The notes beneath the pieces are model-generated. The model was not told where the DNA came from and ran no database searches. It saw nothing but the letters and a program-made list of their open reading frames with translations. Below, piece after piece: positions 12,784-24,734 of a stretch of 64,000 bases of DNA. This DNA is from Geosiphon pyriformis (Eukaryota > Glomeromycota > Glomeromycetes > Archaeosporales > Geosiphonaceae), in assembly GCA_016748015.1 (NCBI GenBank), contig JAAOMT010000503.1, positions 880,923 through 944,922 of the forward strand. The letters are read 5' to 3'. Made by a program: the position numbers and the translations under genes. How positions within the stretch are numbered: the first letter of the stretch is position 1; every line of letters starts with the position of its first letter.

Positions 12784-13261
12784 ATGTAGCCCAACCACTA
12801 CCTAAACTATAGCAATATACAAAATCCTATATTAAGCATGGTTCATGCACTTCCTATATGTAACTAGTCACCCAAACCAATTAAGACAACATTAAATACC
12901 TAAATCACTAATTACTGAGAAGTTACCTAAAAAACTAAAATATGTATTGAATAAACGAAGATATAAACCATAACATACGTAAATACCTAGTCTAATACCA
13001 AAATCAAAGATCACATTGGGAGACCACAAGAAAGCCAGACCAGATACCACTGGTATTATGAACCCATCATGTGACAAAAAATCACACTTCTCATAAAGCA
13101 CTCTCAACTTGGTAGTTAGCAGCCACATAGTAGATTTATGACCCTCAGTAAAGCTTTGGACTAAACCAATGACTAAAGACTTACTGTTAGAGCTACCATC
13201 TAGCAGATAAACTGTATTATCCACTCAATCCTTTAAAACAAAGCTCTTGGCTAAGGACATA
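12784..13261 (-). pseudogene. LINE C-terminal domain, 3' fragment
   Basis: One 110-aa open stretch (12892-13224) starting MDNTVYLLDG matches, by position and residues, the region 2880-3330 of the decayed LINE. It is the continuation of the frame interrupted at 28652. No known domain is recognised in it; it lies after RNase H and before the 3' end. A one-base frameshift separates it from the LYVL motif at the junction. Confidence 0.65.
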
Positions 13262-13538
13262 TACAGTAAATTCTCTCTAGTGTCCTTCTGATTATAGTTA
13301 TTATCTTCTTATAATCACATTTTTTTAAAAACCAAAACTATTTATATATAATATTATCTCCTTATAGTCACTTTTACTATATATATCTCCTTATAATTCT
13401 TATCTCCACAAATATGATAGCAGAATATAAGTAATTTTTACTCTCTATAGTCATATTATAATTATATGATATTAGATATAAACATCAGATGTCATTTCAT
13501 ATTTAATCAGACATGTACAGTCAGGAAAATTTCCCGAT

Positions 13539-14365
13539 TTGTCAATGGAAATCATTTTTTTTATGGTAGTAAAAAAAATTAGAGAAGTTTCTGGAAACAA
13601 TTGTAGAACATTAAACAAAATTTCTGAAATATTACAACATTCAATTACTCTTCTTCTTTATAAGCCGCCATTACCATCAGAAGACAATAGTAGAACTATT
13701 ATATCTGGCTTGTTGTTTGTGGGTATTATGAGAGTTTTAATAATAGTTAATATATGGTACAGTACTGCTGTTCTTGGTACTTTGGAGACTGGTGATACTT
13801 TAGAGACTGGTAGTGCTTTAAAGGCTGTTGCTGCAGGTAGCAATGAAGTTACTCTGGATCAAACTTTAACTAATGAGATTATTTTTTCTCCATATTGGAA
13901 GAAGAAATTAACAGACCTACAAATGAAAATAATAGTTCAATGGGATCCTCTAAGAACAAATTTGTTAATGGAACATTGCTCGAGCAAATCAACTGGAAAC
14001 AGAGTTCGAATTTATCTTTTCTTAGGAAGAGAAATGTAATCAGTAATAAAACTCAGAGCATAAGAATTCCGATATATACCCAATAAATACATTTTCACAC
14101 CAACTTTGACATTTGTGATTAAAAAAAGACTCCATACTAGCAATCATATTCATTATTTGACTAATATTTAGTATTAGTGAGCAAAAGTTTGACTGATAGT
14201 TTTAAAGATATATTAAAAATCAACTTTTTTGGGACAAATAAATCCATGTTGAATGCTTTTCATAATCCAAACATAATCATGCAAAATAGAGATTTAGACT
14301 TAGACTCAACATATCATGTTTTAAAAATGCCAATTATAAATGGTAATATATCCAACCCAAAGTAA
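13539..14365 (+). pseudogene. Unrecognised open frames inside the nested element
   Basis: An open frame of 166 codons (13539-14039) overlaps a second frame (13895-14086) and is followed by a 62-codon frame (14177-14365). The track from KKKLTDLQMK into the other frame suggests one gene broken by a frameshift near 13900. A middle segment repeats LETGDTLETGSALKA. No motif was recognised. It may be a passenger gene or a degraded transposase. Confidence 0.3.
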
Positions 14366-14723
14366 ACAAAACTGTACACAATACAATATATTTCTAACTT
14401 CTTGAAAGATATTTATTAGGCTGTCACACAATTAACTTGATAAGCTTCGAAAACATGATCATTTAAAAAAGGTATTAAAAAGTTAATAATAGGTAATAGT
14501 TGTGATTTTATTAACAGATTTATATTTTTTGATGATCTGCTTCTTTACTTGTTACTGGAATTGGTTTCCAAGTATCTAACAATGTTTTTTTAATTTGTTT
14601 TGCTTTAAGAAAGTTTATTCTTTTCATCTATGCAATTTCATTGAATTTTTTTATTTCTTTACTTAATATCTATTCATAGCTAATATTATAAAAAACATAA
14701 TTAGAGACATTTGGATTTACAAA

Positions 14724-15480
14724 CTATGTCTTTCTTATCTGAACTTGAAATTGATTTGATTCAGCAATAAAGCTAAGACATGTATGAGACCTGTGTATTT
14801 CATTTTTAGAATATCTAATAACATTAAAAAGATTAGTATGCAATCTTTTAAATTTGATACAGTTATGCACTGCAATTTCCCAATGCTGTTGTAAAGGTAT
14901 AGAAGGAATTAACAATTTGAGCATTTTGTTAATTTCTTCAAATATTGCATCATGGTCTTGATGTTGATTTAAAAGTTTAGATTGAGAAATTACAATTCTT
15001 TCTTGAATCAGCTTGCAAACTTCAGGCTTCAATCATAGCTATTGTTCTTCATTAGCAATTTCAATTAATTAGTAAATAAGATAGCACCAAGCAGACCAAA
15101 TTGGTGCAAACATTTGTCTAGCTGCAAGTTTTAATGAAAACCTATTAAAACAAATTCCAATATGAAAGTTAATAATTGTTTGTAAATAAAAAAAGACTTG
15201 TTCATACTTTAATCTAAACATGAGATCTGTTTTATTTTGGGCCCATTCTAAATAATCTTTAACAGATAGATTTTCTTTAGAAACAACATATAGCCACATT
15301 AATTCAGAAGCCATTACATGTCTATATATATTACATATTAAATTCCATGACTTATGATGATCAGAACATTTTTTAAAAAACTGCAGTTGACTTTTACTCT
15401 GATATCCCTGACATTGTGCAAAGTATTTTATATCAATATTCCAATTAATATAGACATTGCTGTGTTTAAAGAGCTTGACA
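14724..15480 (-). pseudogene. Uncharacterised coding remnant
   Basis: Two minus-strand frames (15314-15069 and 15032-14724) are collinear and separated only by stops, as if from one protein. They contain SELMWLYVVSKENLSVKDYLEWA, then NQHQDHDAIFEEINKMLK and HWEIAVHNCIKF. Upstream, to about 15480, further in-frame residues can be read (NWNIDIKYFAQCQGYQSK). The style (helical, His/Trp/Cys scattered) resembles large lineage-specific families in AM fungi, but I cannot name it. Confidence 0.35.
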
Positions 15481-15830
15481 ACATAACATTGTGCTATCTT
15501 CTATGCAATTATGCAAGTATGTAGAGGATTAAATTAACAGCTTTTATTATTAATTATCAGTTGGGGATAAGAGGCAAAAAGTGTCACAGATGTATTATCA
15601 AAATTAGGTTTCTTTTTACCAAGAATCTGTTATTTGCACTTAGAATTCTACAGTTGAATTAAAACCTTCATTTTTATAATTTGGCCATTTTTTATAATCT
15701 GAGGCACCTCATATGACATGAGACACTTCACATGTCCGATTAGATATAAGGCAAAATGACATTTGAGACATAACAAATACATCAATACATTATAAAAGCA
15801 AAATGCAATAAAAAGTGTGTTCTTATTAAC

Positions 15831-16330
15831 ATGCCAAAAAATGCAAACCAAAAGCAAGCAGCAATCTTCTTAGAGACTAAAAAGGCTCTCTGCTAGTACA
15901 AACTAGAGCATTCTGACTACTTAGCAAATAGACTTATTGAAATATTTAATCTAAAGGTTGACCACTCCACTGTAACAAAGATACTCGTAAAATCAGTTCG
16001 ATAGATTGAAAAAAATGTATCTGACAACTCTGGTCAATTGACAAAAAACAGGAAAGAAATGTTTTCAAAGATAAATGATGCACTAGGAGAATGGATGCTT
16101 GGAGCACTAGCTACCAACTGTATTCTTACTGGAAAAATTTTACAAATGAAAGCTCTCAAGTTTGCTGAAAAGTTTCCAGAAAAAAATAACTTTAAAGCAT
16201 CAAATAGTTGGTTAGAAAAGTTCAAAAAACATTATAATTTGCATCACATTAAGATGCATGGCAAAGCAAACAGTGCCCCTTTGAAAATTTTATCAAAGGA
16301 ATGAGAGAAACTGTGTGAGATTATTAGTAA
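15831..16330 (+). pseudogene. pogo/Tigger transposase, N-terminal DNA-binding part
   Basis: Frame from ATG 15831 (MPKNANQKQAAIF). The psq-type helix-turn-helix reads LIEIFNLKVDHSTVTKIL. The CENP-B type HTH follows (LGEWMLGALATNCILTGKILQMKA, then FKASNSWLEKFKKHYNLHH). In-frame stops at LC*YK and R*IEK are TAG, consistent with C-to-T from CAG. The frame reaches EKLCEIIS, where gypsy-2 is inserted, and resumes as KYNLKDVYN at 27447. Confidence 0.8.
16327..16330. repeat. Target-site duplication, left copy (GTAA)
   Basis: GTAA lies directly before the left LTR (16331) and again after the right LTR at 27444-27447. One copy fits the uninterrupted transposase codons AGT AAA TAT. A fifth base (A) is ambiguous. 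Confidence 0.7.
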
Positions 16331-17182
16331 TATTACAGATAATTATTTGGGGTCTCAAAGCAAATAACAAATCTGTAACTTGGTGCTGGATTGGTATTTT
16401 GGTGTTAATATCTGAAGGTTTTGTTGATCTGAAGATTTGTTGTGGAGTTTTTTGTATAATGAACAGATATTTAATAGTTGTTTTCAGTAGCCTTCTGGAA
16501 TCACAATTCCATCAAATTTCTTTTTCAGCATGATGGCCAGTAATTTTCCTGGTAAGCTATTCTTAAATCTATGAGTGTTATACTCTTGTTTCACAGGTCT
16601 TTTACCAGTCCCTATGATGTTTGTATCTTAGTGCTTAATTCTTAATCAATTAGTCAACCAAAAAGAAATGCAAAAAAAAAAAATAAAAGAAAATAAAGAA
16701 ATGAATAAAAGCAATTACAAATTAGTATTCTGTCAATAACTATGATCAAGAGCTATTGTTCTAGTGTTGTTAAGTATCAATTACTATCAACATAAAGTGT
16801 TGATAGTAGAGAGTGAATTTAAGATAGAGAATAATTATTTATTGATATTTGTAAATTGGAAGGTTGCTTAGATGAAATCTAAACTGGGAGGTCTGTCTTT
16901 TTTACTTTTAATGCTACTGCTATATATACATAATTGAGATTCCTCAATTCCTCAATTCCTCAATTCTTTACCCCAAAAATTCTGGAATTTTTGGAATTTT
17001 GCAATTCCTTTTGAGAAAAATTCTGGAATTCTGGAATCCTACAATTCTTTGTATGAGAATCTTGAAATTCCTGGAATCTTGCAATTTCTTTTGAGAGGAA
17101 TCTTGAAATTTCACATTTACTACAGCTACTTCTGATTGGCTAATTTATATGCTAATATACTTCCTATATTTTATGAGTAATA
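16331..17182 (-). repeat. Gypsy-2 3' LTR
   Basis: 852 bp, starting TATTAC (TGTTAC with G to A) and ending at GAGTAATA, opposite the GTAACA end of the other LTR. It contains a degenerate internal repeat built on GGAATTCTGGAATCCTGCAAT-like units at about 16935-17110. Confidence 0.85.
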
Positions 17183-17203
17183 TTATTCCTTTCTTTTAAT
17201 ATT
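17183..17203 (-). other. Gypsy-2 polypurine tract
   Basis: On the minus strand the bases before the 3' LTR read as a purine-rich run containing AAAAGAAAGGAAT, where plus-strand priming of the element is expected. Confidence 0.55.
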
Positions 17204-17899
17204 GAGTTCCATCAAGATCTCCCAAATTTCCTGACTCTAATTCTCTGTCATTGAGTATTTCATGAACTTTTTTTTCAAGAATTACTTGGGTTATCTTGTT
17301 CTGTAATTTTTCAAATTGGATGTTGGTTATTTTTCTTATTTGGTTAACTGTGATGAAGTTTAATTCCAGATTAAGTAATACTTCTGGTCTGTCTTGAAAT
17401 CTCATATGTAGCCTATAGATGGCTCTTGTTTGTGTAATCAAATTGTTCTTTCCTACAAATTGTTTCAGTTGTTGTAGTATTGTTGTGTCGAATAGTTATT
17501 TTGTTTTATTCATGTATAAGTTCTGAATATTCAAGTATTGTTCCAAGTAGAAATAACAAAAGTTTCTTGGAAATTCGTGTATCCATCATTTCCAAGTTTC
17601 TTTGGTCAACTCTTGATATGTGGTGACATTTGTTGGTTTTTCTATTGCTATTTTTATTTTTGAAACCATTTTGTCGATGGTGTTTTCTGTTTTTTTTTGA
17701 CTTTTGTATTTGGGTCTTCTTCTGGTATCTCAGTATCGAATAGTTTGTTGATTGATGGTAATTTCTATATTCTGTTGTTGAATCAATTGGAAGAGTTGTT
17801 GTGCTAATGAGTGGATATTGTTAGTGATTTCCATTTTTCTGAAGTCTTTCATTACATCTACCATGTTTTTATATACTTTTTTTATTGTTTCATTTTATG

Positions 17900-18338
17900 T
17901 GTTTGGTCCAATAATTATGATTGGTTCCAGATCTTGTAGAATCTTATCTGGTTGGACTAATATTTGCTGTACTCCTAATTGTGGAATATTACTGGTAGAT
18001 GGTGATACTATATGGTGATATGGTTTCAGTTGATCACCATGTGCTGCTTTGGCTAAGATTTTGTTGTCCCATCTTAATTTATAAGCTCCATTTCTAAGAA
18101 TTTCTTTTATGTGAAATGGTCTGTCCCATTTGGAGTCAAATTTTTCACTTCATTGTTTTTCTACTTTAGTATGATGTAAAAGTACTTTGTCTCCAATCCT
18201 AAATTCAACTGGTTTATCTGGTAGTTGGTTATTATGTCTTTCTTTTTGTTTTTTCTGTAATTTGTGTATGTTATTAGCTGCTCTTTGCTATTTGTTTTTT
18301 AGTGTTTTCATCAAGTCATATGTTTTTCTTAGCAATGT
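17900..18338 (-). pseudogene. Gypsy-2 integrase, C-terminal part
   Basis: Minus-strand codons after the solo LTR continue the integrase: RHNNQLPDKPVEFRIGDKVLL, SEKFDSKWDRPFHIKEIL and NGAYKLRW, the usual GDxVLL and W-x-GPF-like features of the gypsy integrase tail. From 17900 to 17204 weaker frames continue (for example 17196-17441) without a recognised domain. Confidence 0.7.
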
Positions 18339-19319
18339 TGTTACTAGTAGAATTTTAGCTATTAATTAGCATGAAATTACCCTCATAATTCTTATTATTA
18401 ATTAACATACATTATTATTATTTCAATTATCACTTATTATTTAATCAAATTATTAAATATTATTACTCAATCAATAATCTGATTTGTACTATAGAAATTA
18501 AGATGATCAAATTACACAATATCCTGAACCATTTAATATAGTCAAAATTTGCCAAAATTAATGGAAAATCGCCGAAATAATCAATAATTTGTAGAAATAA
18601 CTTGTAGTTTGCCGAAATGTATCTTTAGTTCACCCAAATTATAGAAAAAAAAAAGTGCAAGTTCAGAGACTAGTACTACAACAAGTTATATAAAAAAAGA
18701 GCTTTTCTCTTCAAGAAAATGTACTCTCACCATATTCTTCTCATATCTTACCATAGTATTTTACTTTAGATATCTTAATTAGAACAAATTACTTTTTACA
18801 AAATCAAATAAAAAAATTAAATATTTGAAAACCAAATTCTTAAATTATTACACTTGAAATTCTCTCAACACAACTAACGTTTTGAAATTGATTAGCTACC
18901 AATTTCAATAATTTGTTAGTGACTTCAGGTCTGGATAGAAAACGTTTCCCTTGATAAAATCCTATTTTTTTACATTTTTTTTATTTTTCTTTTATCTTCT
19001 TATCATAATCATTAGGGTAGTCCACAGACAAGATTCCTGTAAAAGAGTTGACTTTCACAGCAAAGTAATTACACATTTTTAGTGAGCTTCCAAATGAGCA
19101 ATACCTGGGAAAGAGTTAACGTTTACTACAATGTAACTACACAAAGCAACTGGCACAGAATTAACCATTCTACTTATAAGCCCAGCAGTTCAAATTATAG
19201 GAGATAATTTGAAGATAAATTCAGTTATTGAAGGTTCAACTACTTCTAAAAAAACATGAATTTACAACAAACAGACATTAACAACATTAAAGAAAAGAGA
19301 CCAAAAACCTTCAGTAACA
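18339..19319 (-). repeat. Solo LTR of the gypsy-1 family inside gypsy-2 integrase
   Basis: The 981 bp between TGTTAC (18339) and GTAACA (19319) match the LTRs at 31111-32143 and 40093-41105 in the same orientation. Shared stretches include the GTCTCTTTTC-type phrase at its right end and the CAATTTCAAAACG-type block. The integrase frame resumes on both sides (NLQK to TLLRKTYD). The flanking 4-mers are ATGT (18335-18338) and ACAT (19320-19323). Confidence 0.88.
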
Positions 19320-20100
19320 ACATTTTCTGCAAATTGTCCTCAGTTATTGGTTCTGTTGAATAAGTATTAACTTCTATCTCTACTGGTAATGTTGCTGTTC
19401 TATCATATACTAATTCAAATAGTGTTGCTTGTATAGTGTCTTGCTTCATTGTCTAATAAGCAAACAATACTGATGGTATAAACAAATCCCATTCATCTTG
19501 GTTTTTTTGACTGATTTTGGTAATTGCTTTACACAATGTTTTGTTAAATTTTTCAACTAACCCATTTGTTTGTGGATGGTATGGTGATGATAATAGTCTT
19601 TTTATCCCAAATCTTTGACTTAATTCTGCTAATGTTCTATTCACAAAGTGAGTTCCTTAATCAGATAATAATTTTTTTAGACATTCATGTCGACAAATCA
19701 AGTCTTGATGAATGAATTCAGCAACAGATTTTGCATCTGCTTTTTGAATGGCTTTTGCTTCTGGCCATTTTGTAAGATAATTCATGGCTACTGCAATATA
19801 TCTGTTGCCTTTGCTAGTGATTGTTAATGGTCCAACTAAGTCAATTCCAATGCAATCAAATGGTTGTCCCACTTTGATTGGTTTCAATGGTTCACTGGGT
19901 TTTGTTCCTCCTCTTTTCTGACAAACATCACAATTTTGTACATATTGGATGATGTCTGAATACATTGATGGCCAATAATATCTTTTTTTGGTTTTTTTCA
20001 TGGTTGCTTCTTTATGAAAATATCCTGCTGTTGGATCTGAATACATGTTGAATAATATTGTCTCCTTTTCTGGTTCTGTGATTACTCTGGTTGGTTGATC
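19320..20100 (-). pseudogene. Gypsy-2 integrase, zinc-binding and catalytic core
   Basis: Reads MYSDPTAGYFHKEATM (zinc region, one His changed to Tyr), CDVCQKRGGTKP, GIDLVGPL (first Asp), LSD before a stop then GTHFVN (second Asp), and HPQTNGLVEKFNKTL (Glu). The stop in the LSD*GTHF box is TAA/TGA-type and breaks the core. The frame then runs into the solo LTR site at 19320. Confidence 0.85.
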
Positions 20101-20286
20101 TGAATTTCTTCTGTTCTTCTGGTAAAGTATATTTTGATGGTTAATAAAATATTTTAATTGTTGTTTTATGTTTCTTTGTTCTTATTGAAATAATTTCTCC
20201 TTGAACAATTGGGTATTTATATAATATTGAAGTTGTTAATATTTTTGTATATTCATCTTTTGTTATATTTTTGGTTTGAAATGTTT

Positions 20287-21645
20287 TTAGATTTGTCTTA
20301 TTTGTGACAAACCATTGGCATTTCCATTGTTTTTTCTCTTTTTGTAATGTACTGTATAATTGAATGGTGAAAGTTTTATTTTCCATTTGGCATAGTGGTC
20401 ATTTCCAAATTCTTGTTTCTGAATTGAAGTCAATCCTTTGTGATCAGTGTACATCTCAAACTTTTGACTCAAGTATTCCTTCCACTTGATAACAGCCCAA
20501 TAAATGGCTAAGTGTTCTAGTGCTGGAGTTCCATAGTTCTTTTCAGCTGGACTTGAACTTCTACTGGTATAAGCTACTGGGTATTCTCATTCATTAGATC
20601 CTTTCTGAGATAATACTGCTCCCAATGTTTGACCAGATGTATCAGTTGTGATTATGAATGGCTTGCTATGATCTGAGTAGATCAGTACTGAAGCTTGAAT
20701 AAGCTTTCTTCTTAATGTATCAAAAGCTTCTTACTGAGTTTCTGTCTATTTATATTTGGTGTTTTTTGTTTGGAGCTGATGCAGTGGTTGAGCTATTTTG
20801 GAAAAGTTTTTGATAAAGTGGTGGTAGTATTCAGCAAATCCCAAGAATGCTCTTAATTCTGTGAGATTATTTGGTACTGGAAAGTTTTTGATGATTTCAA
20901 TCTTGTCTGGATCCGTTTTGATTTCATTTTTGTTCACAACATGCTCCAAAAACTTGAGTTCAGTTTTTCCAAAGAAACATTTGGTTGCATTTAGCTTTAA
21001 TCCAGCTCTTTTTAGTCTTTCAAACACTTGTTGAAGATAATGCAGATAATTATTGAATGTTTTTGAAAACATATTGGTGTCATCCAAGTATACAACTACT
21101 GATTTCCATAGTAGCCTAATATAAACAATTTCTATAAGTCACTGGAAAGTAGTTGGGGCATTTATTAAGCCAAATGGTATTACTTCAAATTCAAAGTTTC
21201 CTTCCCAAGTTGTAAAAACCGTTTTCTCTTTGTCTTCTGGTTTTATGACTACTTGCCAATAACCACTGTCTAAATCTAAAGTTGAGAACCATTTCTTCTC
21301 TCCAAAAGCATTGAACAGCTCTTGAATCTTTGGAGTTGAGTAGCTATTACCTTTGATTACTCTATTCAATTTCTGGTAATCTACACAAAAGCAGATTTTC
21401 CCATTCTTTTTTCAGACTAGTACTATTGATGACAACCATGGACTCATTGATGGTTGAATTAACCCGTTGTCAAGTATCTGATTAATTTCTTGACAAATAA
21501 TCTCATAGCTGGCTGGTAGTACTCTGTATGCTCTTTGTTTAATTGGCATTGTATTTTCTGTTTTGATCTGGTGTTGGATGATGTTGGTTCTACAAAATTT
21601 ATTTTCACTGGCAAAGATATCATTAAAGTTGTTAAGCAATATCTT
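20287..21645 (-). pseudogene. Gypsy-2 reverse transcriptase and RNase H
   Basis: RT motifs in order: SPWLSSIVLV, FSTLDLDSGYWQV, VIPFGLINAPTTFQ, VVYLDDTNMFSK (catalytic YLDD intact), LKLNATKCFFGK, LRAFLGFAEYYHHFIK. The Ty3 RNase H part follows with FEMYTDHKGLTSIQ (about 20440-20472). Stops at several places separate the stretches 21639-21412, 21369-21139 and 21087-20746. Confidence 0.88.
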
Positions 21646-21989
21646 GAACTACATACATTGAAATGAGTCTAAGTTTCCTATGTTCATCTGTTTCAACTGT
21701 TCTGGTTGAAACAGATAACATTTTTCTTATCCATATATTGTTTGTGATGTAATATCTACATATCCACACAGTTGTGAAAAGTCTGGAATGGTATCTGGAA
21801 GTTGGTTTTCAATTTCTGTGGTCAAGTATCCAATAGTAGTTCCTGCCGGTATCTTAATGATATCTCCTGTGTTGTTGTAAATGGGGATTTTGATATGATT
21901 GTGGCTTTTTGCTGGTATGTATAAGTTGACTAATCCAATTTCTCCTGATTCACAAAGTGTTGTTTCTGCCTCAAAAATTTGAACCTGAT

Positions 21990-22530
21990 CCCTTATTTTT
22001 TTCTCTATGACTACCATATACTAGTCATATAATGGAATAGAAATTAATTGACGAATAGAGATTATTTTTTCTTTGTCAACTATTTCTTTCTCTGCCATAT
22101 TGACTGGTATATCTATTCTACCTGTGGATCCAAATTCCTGTATCCCTCTAACTATGATTCCTAATTCTTCTCTGTTTTTCACTGACACTAACTGAGCTAT
22201 TTTCACCAAAGATAAGAATATTGCTTGTGCTATCTTTTTATTTGGATCTATAATATATGCCTTTTCTGAGTCATTTTGTAGCATAGCAATAATATTTCCT
22301 ACATATCCTGCATTAATTATTCTTTTTCTGATGTTGATTCTCTTTTTTGCTAAGCTATTCCTAGATGCTAACTAAACTATTGTTGTTGCTGGAATTTCCA
22401 ATGTTATTTTTAGATCAATACAGGTGCATGAATATGGTTCCAATTTAATGAGATTTTTTCCCAGATATCTCAGATCAAACTCTGCATCAGTATTATATGT
22501 ACGTTCTGGCATAATACCTTTATTATTATT
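21990..22530 (-). pseudogene. dUTPase domain of gypsy-2
   Basis: Trimeric dUTPase motifs are present in order: FDLRYLGKNL (motif 1), the motif 2 site as ASRNSLA (SRSSLA expected), INAGYVGNI (motif 3, GVIDAGYxG expected), NREELGI (motif 4 region) and FGSTGR (motif 5). The role of such domains is to hydrolyse dUTP and keep uracil out of cDNA. Motif changes and a frame break suggest this copy is inactive. It lies between the Cys-rich domain and the RT, not as a separate gene. Confidence 0.85.
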
Positions 22531-22799
22531 ATTGAACCATTTCAGTTCTTGTTCCTTGTTAAGATCAGAGAGTACAATATATTGTTCGGAGTTTAAATCA
22601 GAGTTTAAATCACTATATTTTTCATTGCCACATTGAGCAAAGCTGGAACTGTTGTTTTCATTGTTATCATTATCAGAGTTTGAATTGGGATTGAAAGTTG
22701 ATTCCAATTCTGATGTACAGCTGCTGATTGGTTCTTCTTCTTCTGGGATTGTGTAGATCATGCAAATTGGTGGATTGTAAATGAGATCATACTCATTAC

Positions 22800-23450
22800 A
22801 ATATTAAAAGTCACATGAGATTAAACAGTGGTCACATAGCTGAGTGTTTATTTGGATCAAATGCTGCTCTTGTTTTTTTCTTGTTGGTGCCAAATTTTGG
22901 TAGTGTTTATAGAATTCTTCTGGGCCTGCTTCCAGATTCAAAAAAGCATCTGGGTTGGAAATCAGAACAATATTAGCTGGCTCCAGAGAGTTGTTCTTGA
23001 TTTCTAATATTTTGTTGAACATAATGCCTTCTACTTTGACATTTGCCATATGTCAGATCTTGTTCTTGTTGTGTAGATACTCATTCAAACAATTGATTGT
23101 TTGGTGCCAGACTGCAGTAATAGGTGTTCTACAACTCACCCAGTCACTGATAAGAATTGTGTATTAGCACGAAGCATCACACATTCCTCCTTGCCCAGGA
23201 ATATCATTCCACATTTCTTTGCTGAACAACTGTTCACCACAAGTGAAACATGGTTTGTTGTCCCATTTTCCTTGACATTTTGGGTAACCGTATCATTTTC
23301 TATGGCATGGCTTATAGTAGTAATGTGTGCATGTCCAGTAGTTTTTGTCTGGTGCCATCTAAGCTTCCATAGAAGAAAGTTTCTTCCCACAGTCTTTACA
23401 TTTGAGAGGTATATATGGCAGTTTTTTTATTGGTTTTTGTGAATATTCTT
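22800..23450 (-). pseudogene. Cys-rich domain of gypsy-2, between protease and dUTPase
   Basis: Across frames one reads CKDCGKKLSSM, then TCTHYYYKPCH, CQGKWDNKPCFTCGEQL and GGMCDASC, later QLCDHC. The same CxxC spacing pattern occurs in gypsy-1 at 36780-37420. It looks like a multi-zinc module. I know no name for it. Confidence 0.6.
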
Positions 23451-23639
23451 TTTTTCAACCACTAGTTATTTCTTCTGTGATAGTGGTTTTTTTGGGTAGG
23501 TCTTCTTCCTTCCTTTTTTTTTTCTTTTGTCAGTTTCTTCTCATTCCCAGGTTGGTAGTTTGTCTGGGCTGTTGTTAGTTTCCCAAGTTTGTTCTGTATT
23601 CTAGGTAAGTTTTTTCTTTTGTTTTCCTTTGTTGTTGTT

Positions 23640-24130
23640 GTCCTAAAAGAGTATTGGCAGTAGTTTGTTGTGGTCTTCATCAGCCCATGACACTTGATAA
23701 GCTTCCCAAGTAGATTTCTCTCTTTTTTTCTTGAAGTTGATGAGTGGCCACATCATAGTGCTGGATCTGAAATGGCCACACATTGCTGGTATTCGTGTGT
23801 GTTGGCCATTTTGACTGATTTGCAACTCTTGAGTGGTCCAGTCCAGTGTCACATTGGTTTTGAATAGCCAGTTATTGCCAACTAGAGCTTAATACTGAGT
23901 GGCTTTTATGACTAATACCTTAATCAGTATAATGATGCCATTGACTTCAATGGGTAGGACATCTATTTCACTAATTGGAGTCTTGGTGGCTCCATCAGTG
24001 GTAAATATCCTTGCACTGGCAGCTCAATCAACTCAGCAACTTAATTGGTTCATGAGCTGTCTTGTGATAATGCTGCCAGCTAATCCACTATCTAAGATCA
24101 GTTTAATGAACTAACCATCAATTTTGGCAT
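23640..24130 (-). pseudogene. Gypsy-2 aspartic protease
   Basis: KLILDSGLAGSIITRQLM at about 24055-24115 gives the catalytic DSG. The flap region and the second conserved segment (ALVGNNWLFK, LDWTTQELQI) follow. Stops interrupt the upstream frame. Confidence 0.8.
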
Positions 24131-24734
24131 CAGTGTATATCACCATAATGGGTTTTTCCTCAAGCATGGTTTTACTAAACAAAAAGATTTTTGTTGGTTC
24201 CTCAATTTCGAAGAGAAATATAACTGCTAGAGACTCATCCTCCATAATGGTGACAGATGGTATGTTGCTGGTCAGTGATTTCTAGTTTGTTTCTAAGTTA
24301 TTAGATGGGGCATCTTTTAAAGTAACCAGAAGACTTAAATAGTTCTGAGAACTCAGATTTTGGGTATATCTAATTCCTAAACTTTGCTGTCGTAATCCTA
24401 ATGGCTAGTTGAATGAACTAAGAATTAGTTTGTGAACAACCATCGCCAATCTCCAGTTTTGGGTGACTCTAAATTTAGGGTTTCCTGATGTCATTTGAGC
24501 TGGGTTTGATGGTGGTGTTTGAACTGATGATTGTTGATATATTACTTGTGGCTGCAGTTAATAAATAACTGGTGTTGTCAGTTGATAGAGTGGAGCTTAA
24601 TATACCAGTAGTTGATAGATTGGCTGCTGCATCACTAGTAGGTAATTTGATTGATATATTTCTAAGTTGGGTTGATATCTCAGAGTTTGGAACCAGTGAT
24701 CAGGGTTTTGATATTGATTTCTTAATCATTGGTT

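Larger units (their letters stand above)
13489..15762. mobile_element. Possible further nested element with ~30-bp inverted repeats
   Basis: The left end at 13489-13516 (ATGTCATTTCATATTTAATC..) and the reverse complement of 15730-15762 share ATGTCATTT, then TAATC and GACATGT, with one ~6-base gap. The repeat surrounds two unrecognised coding remnants on opposite strands. No clear target duplication was found, so this could also be part of the pogo element. Confidence 0.4.
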
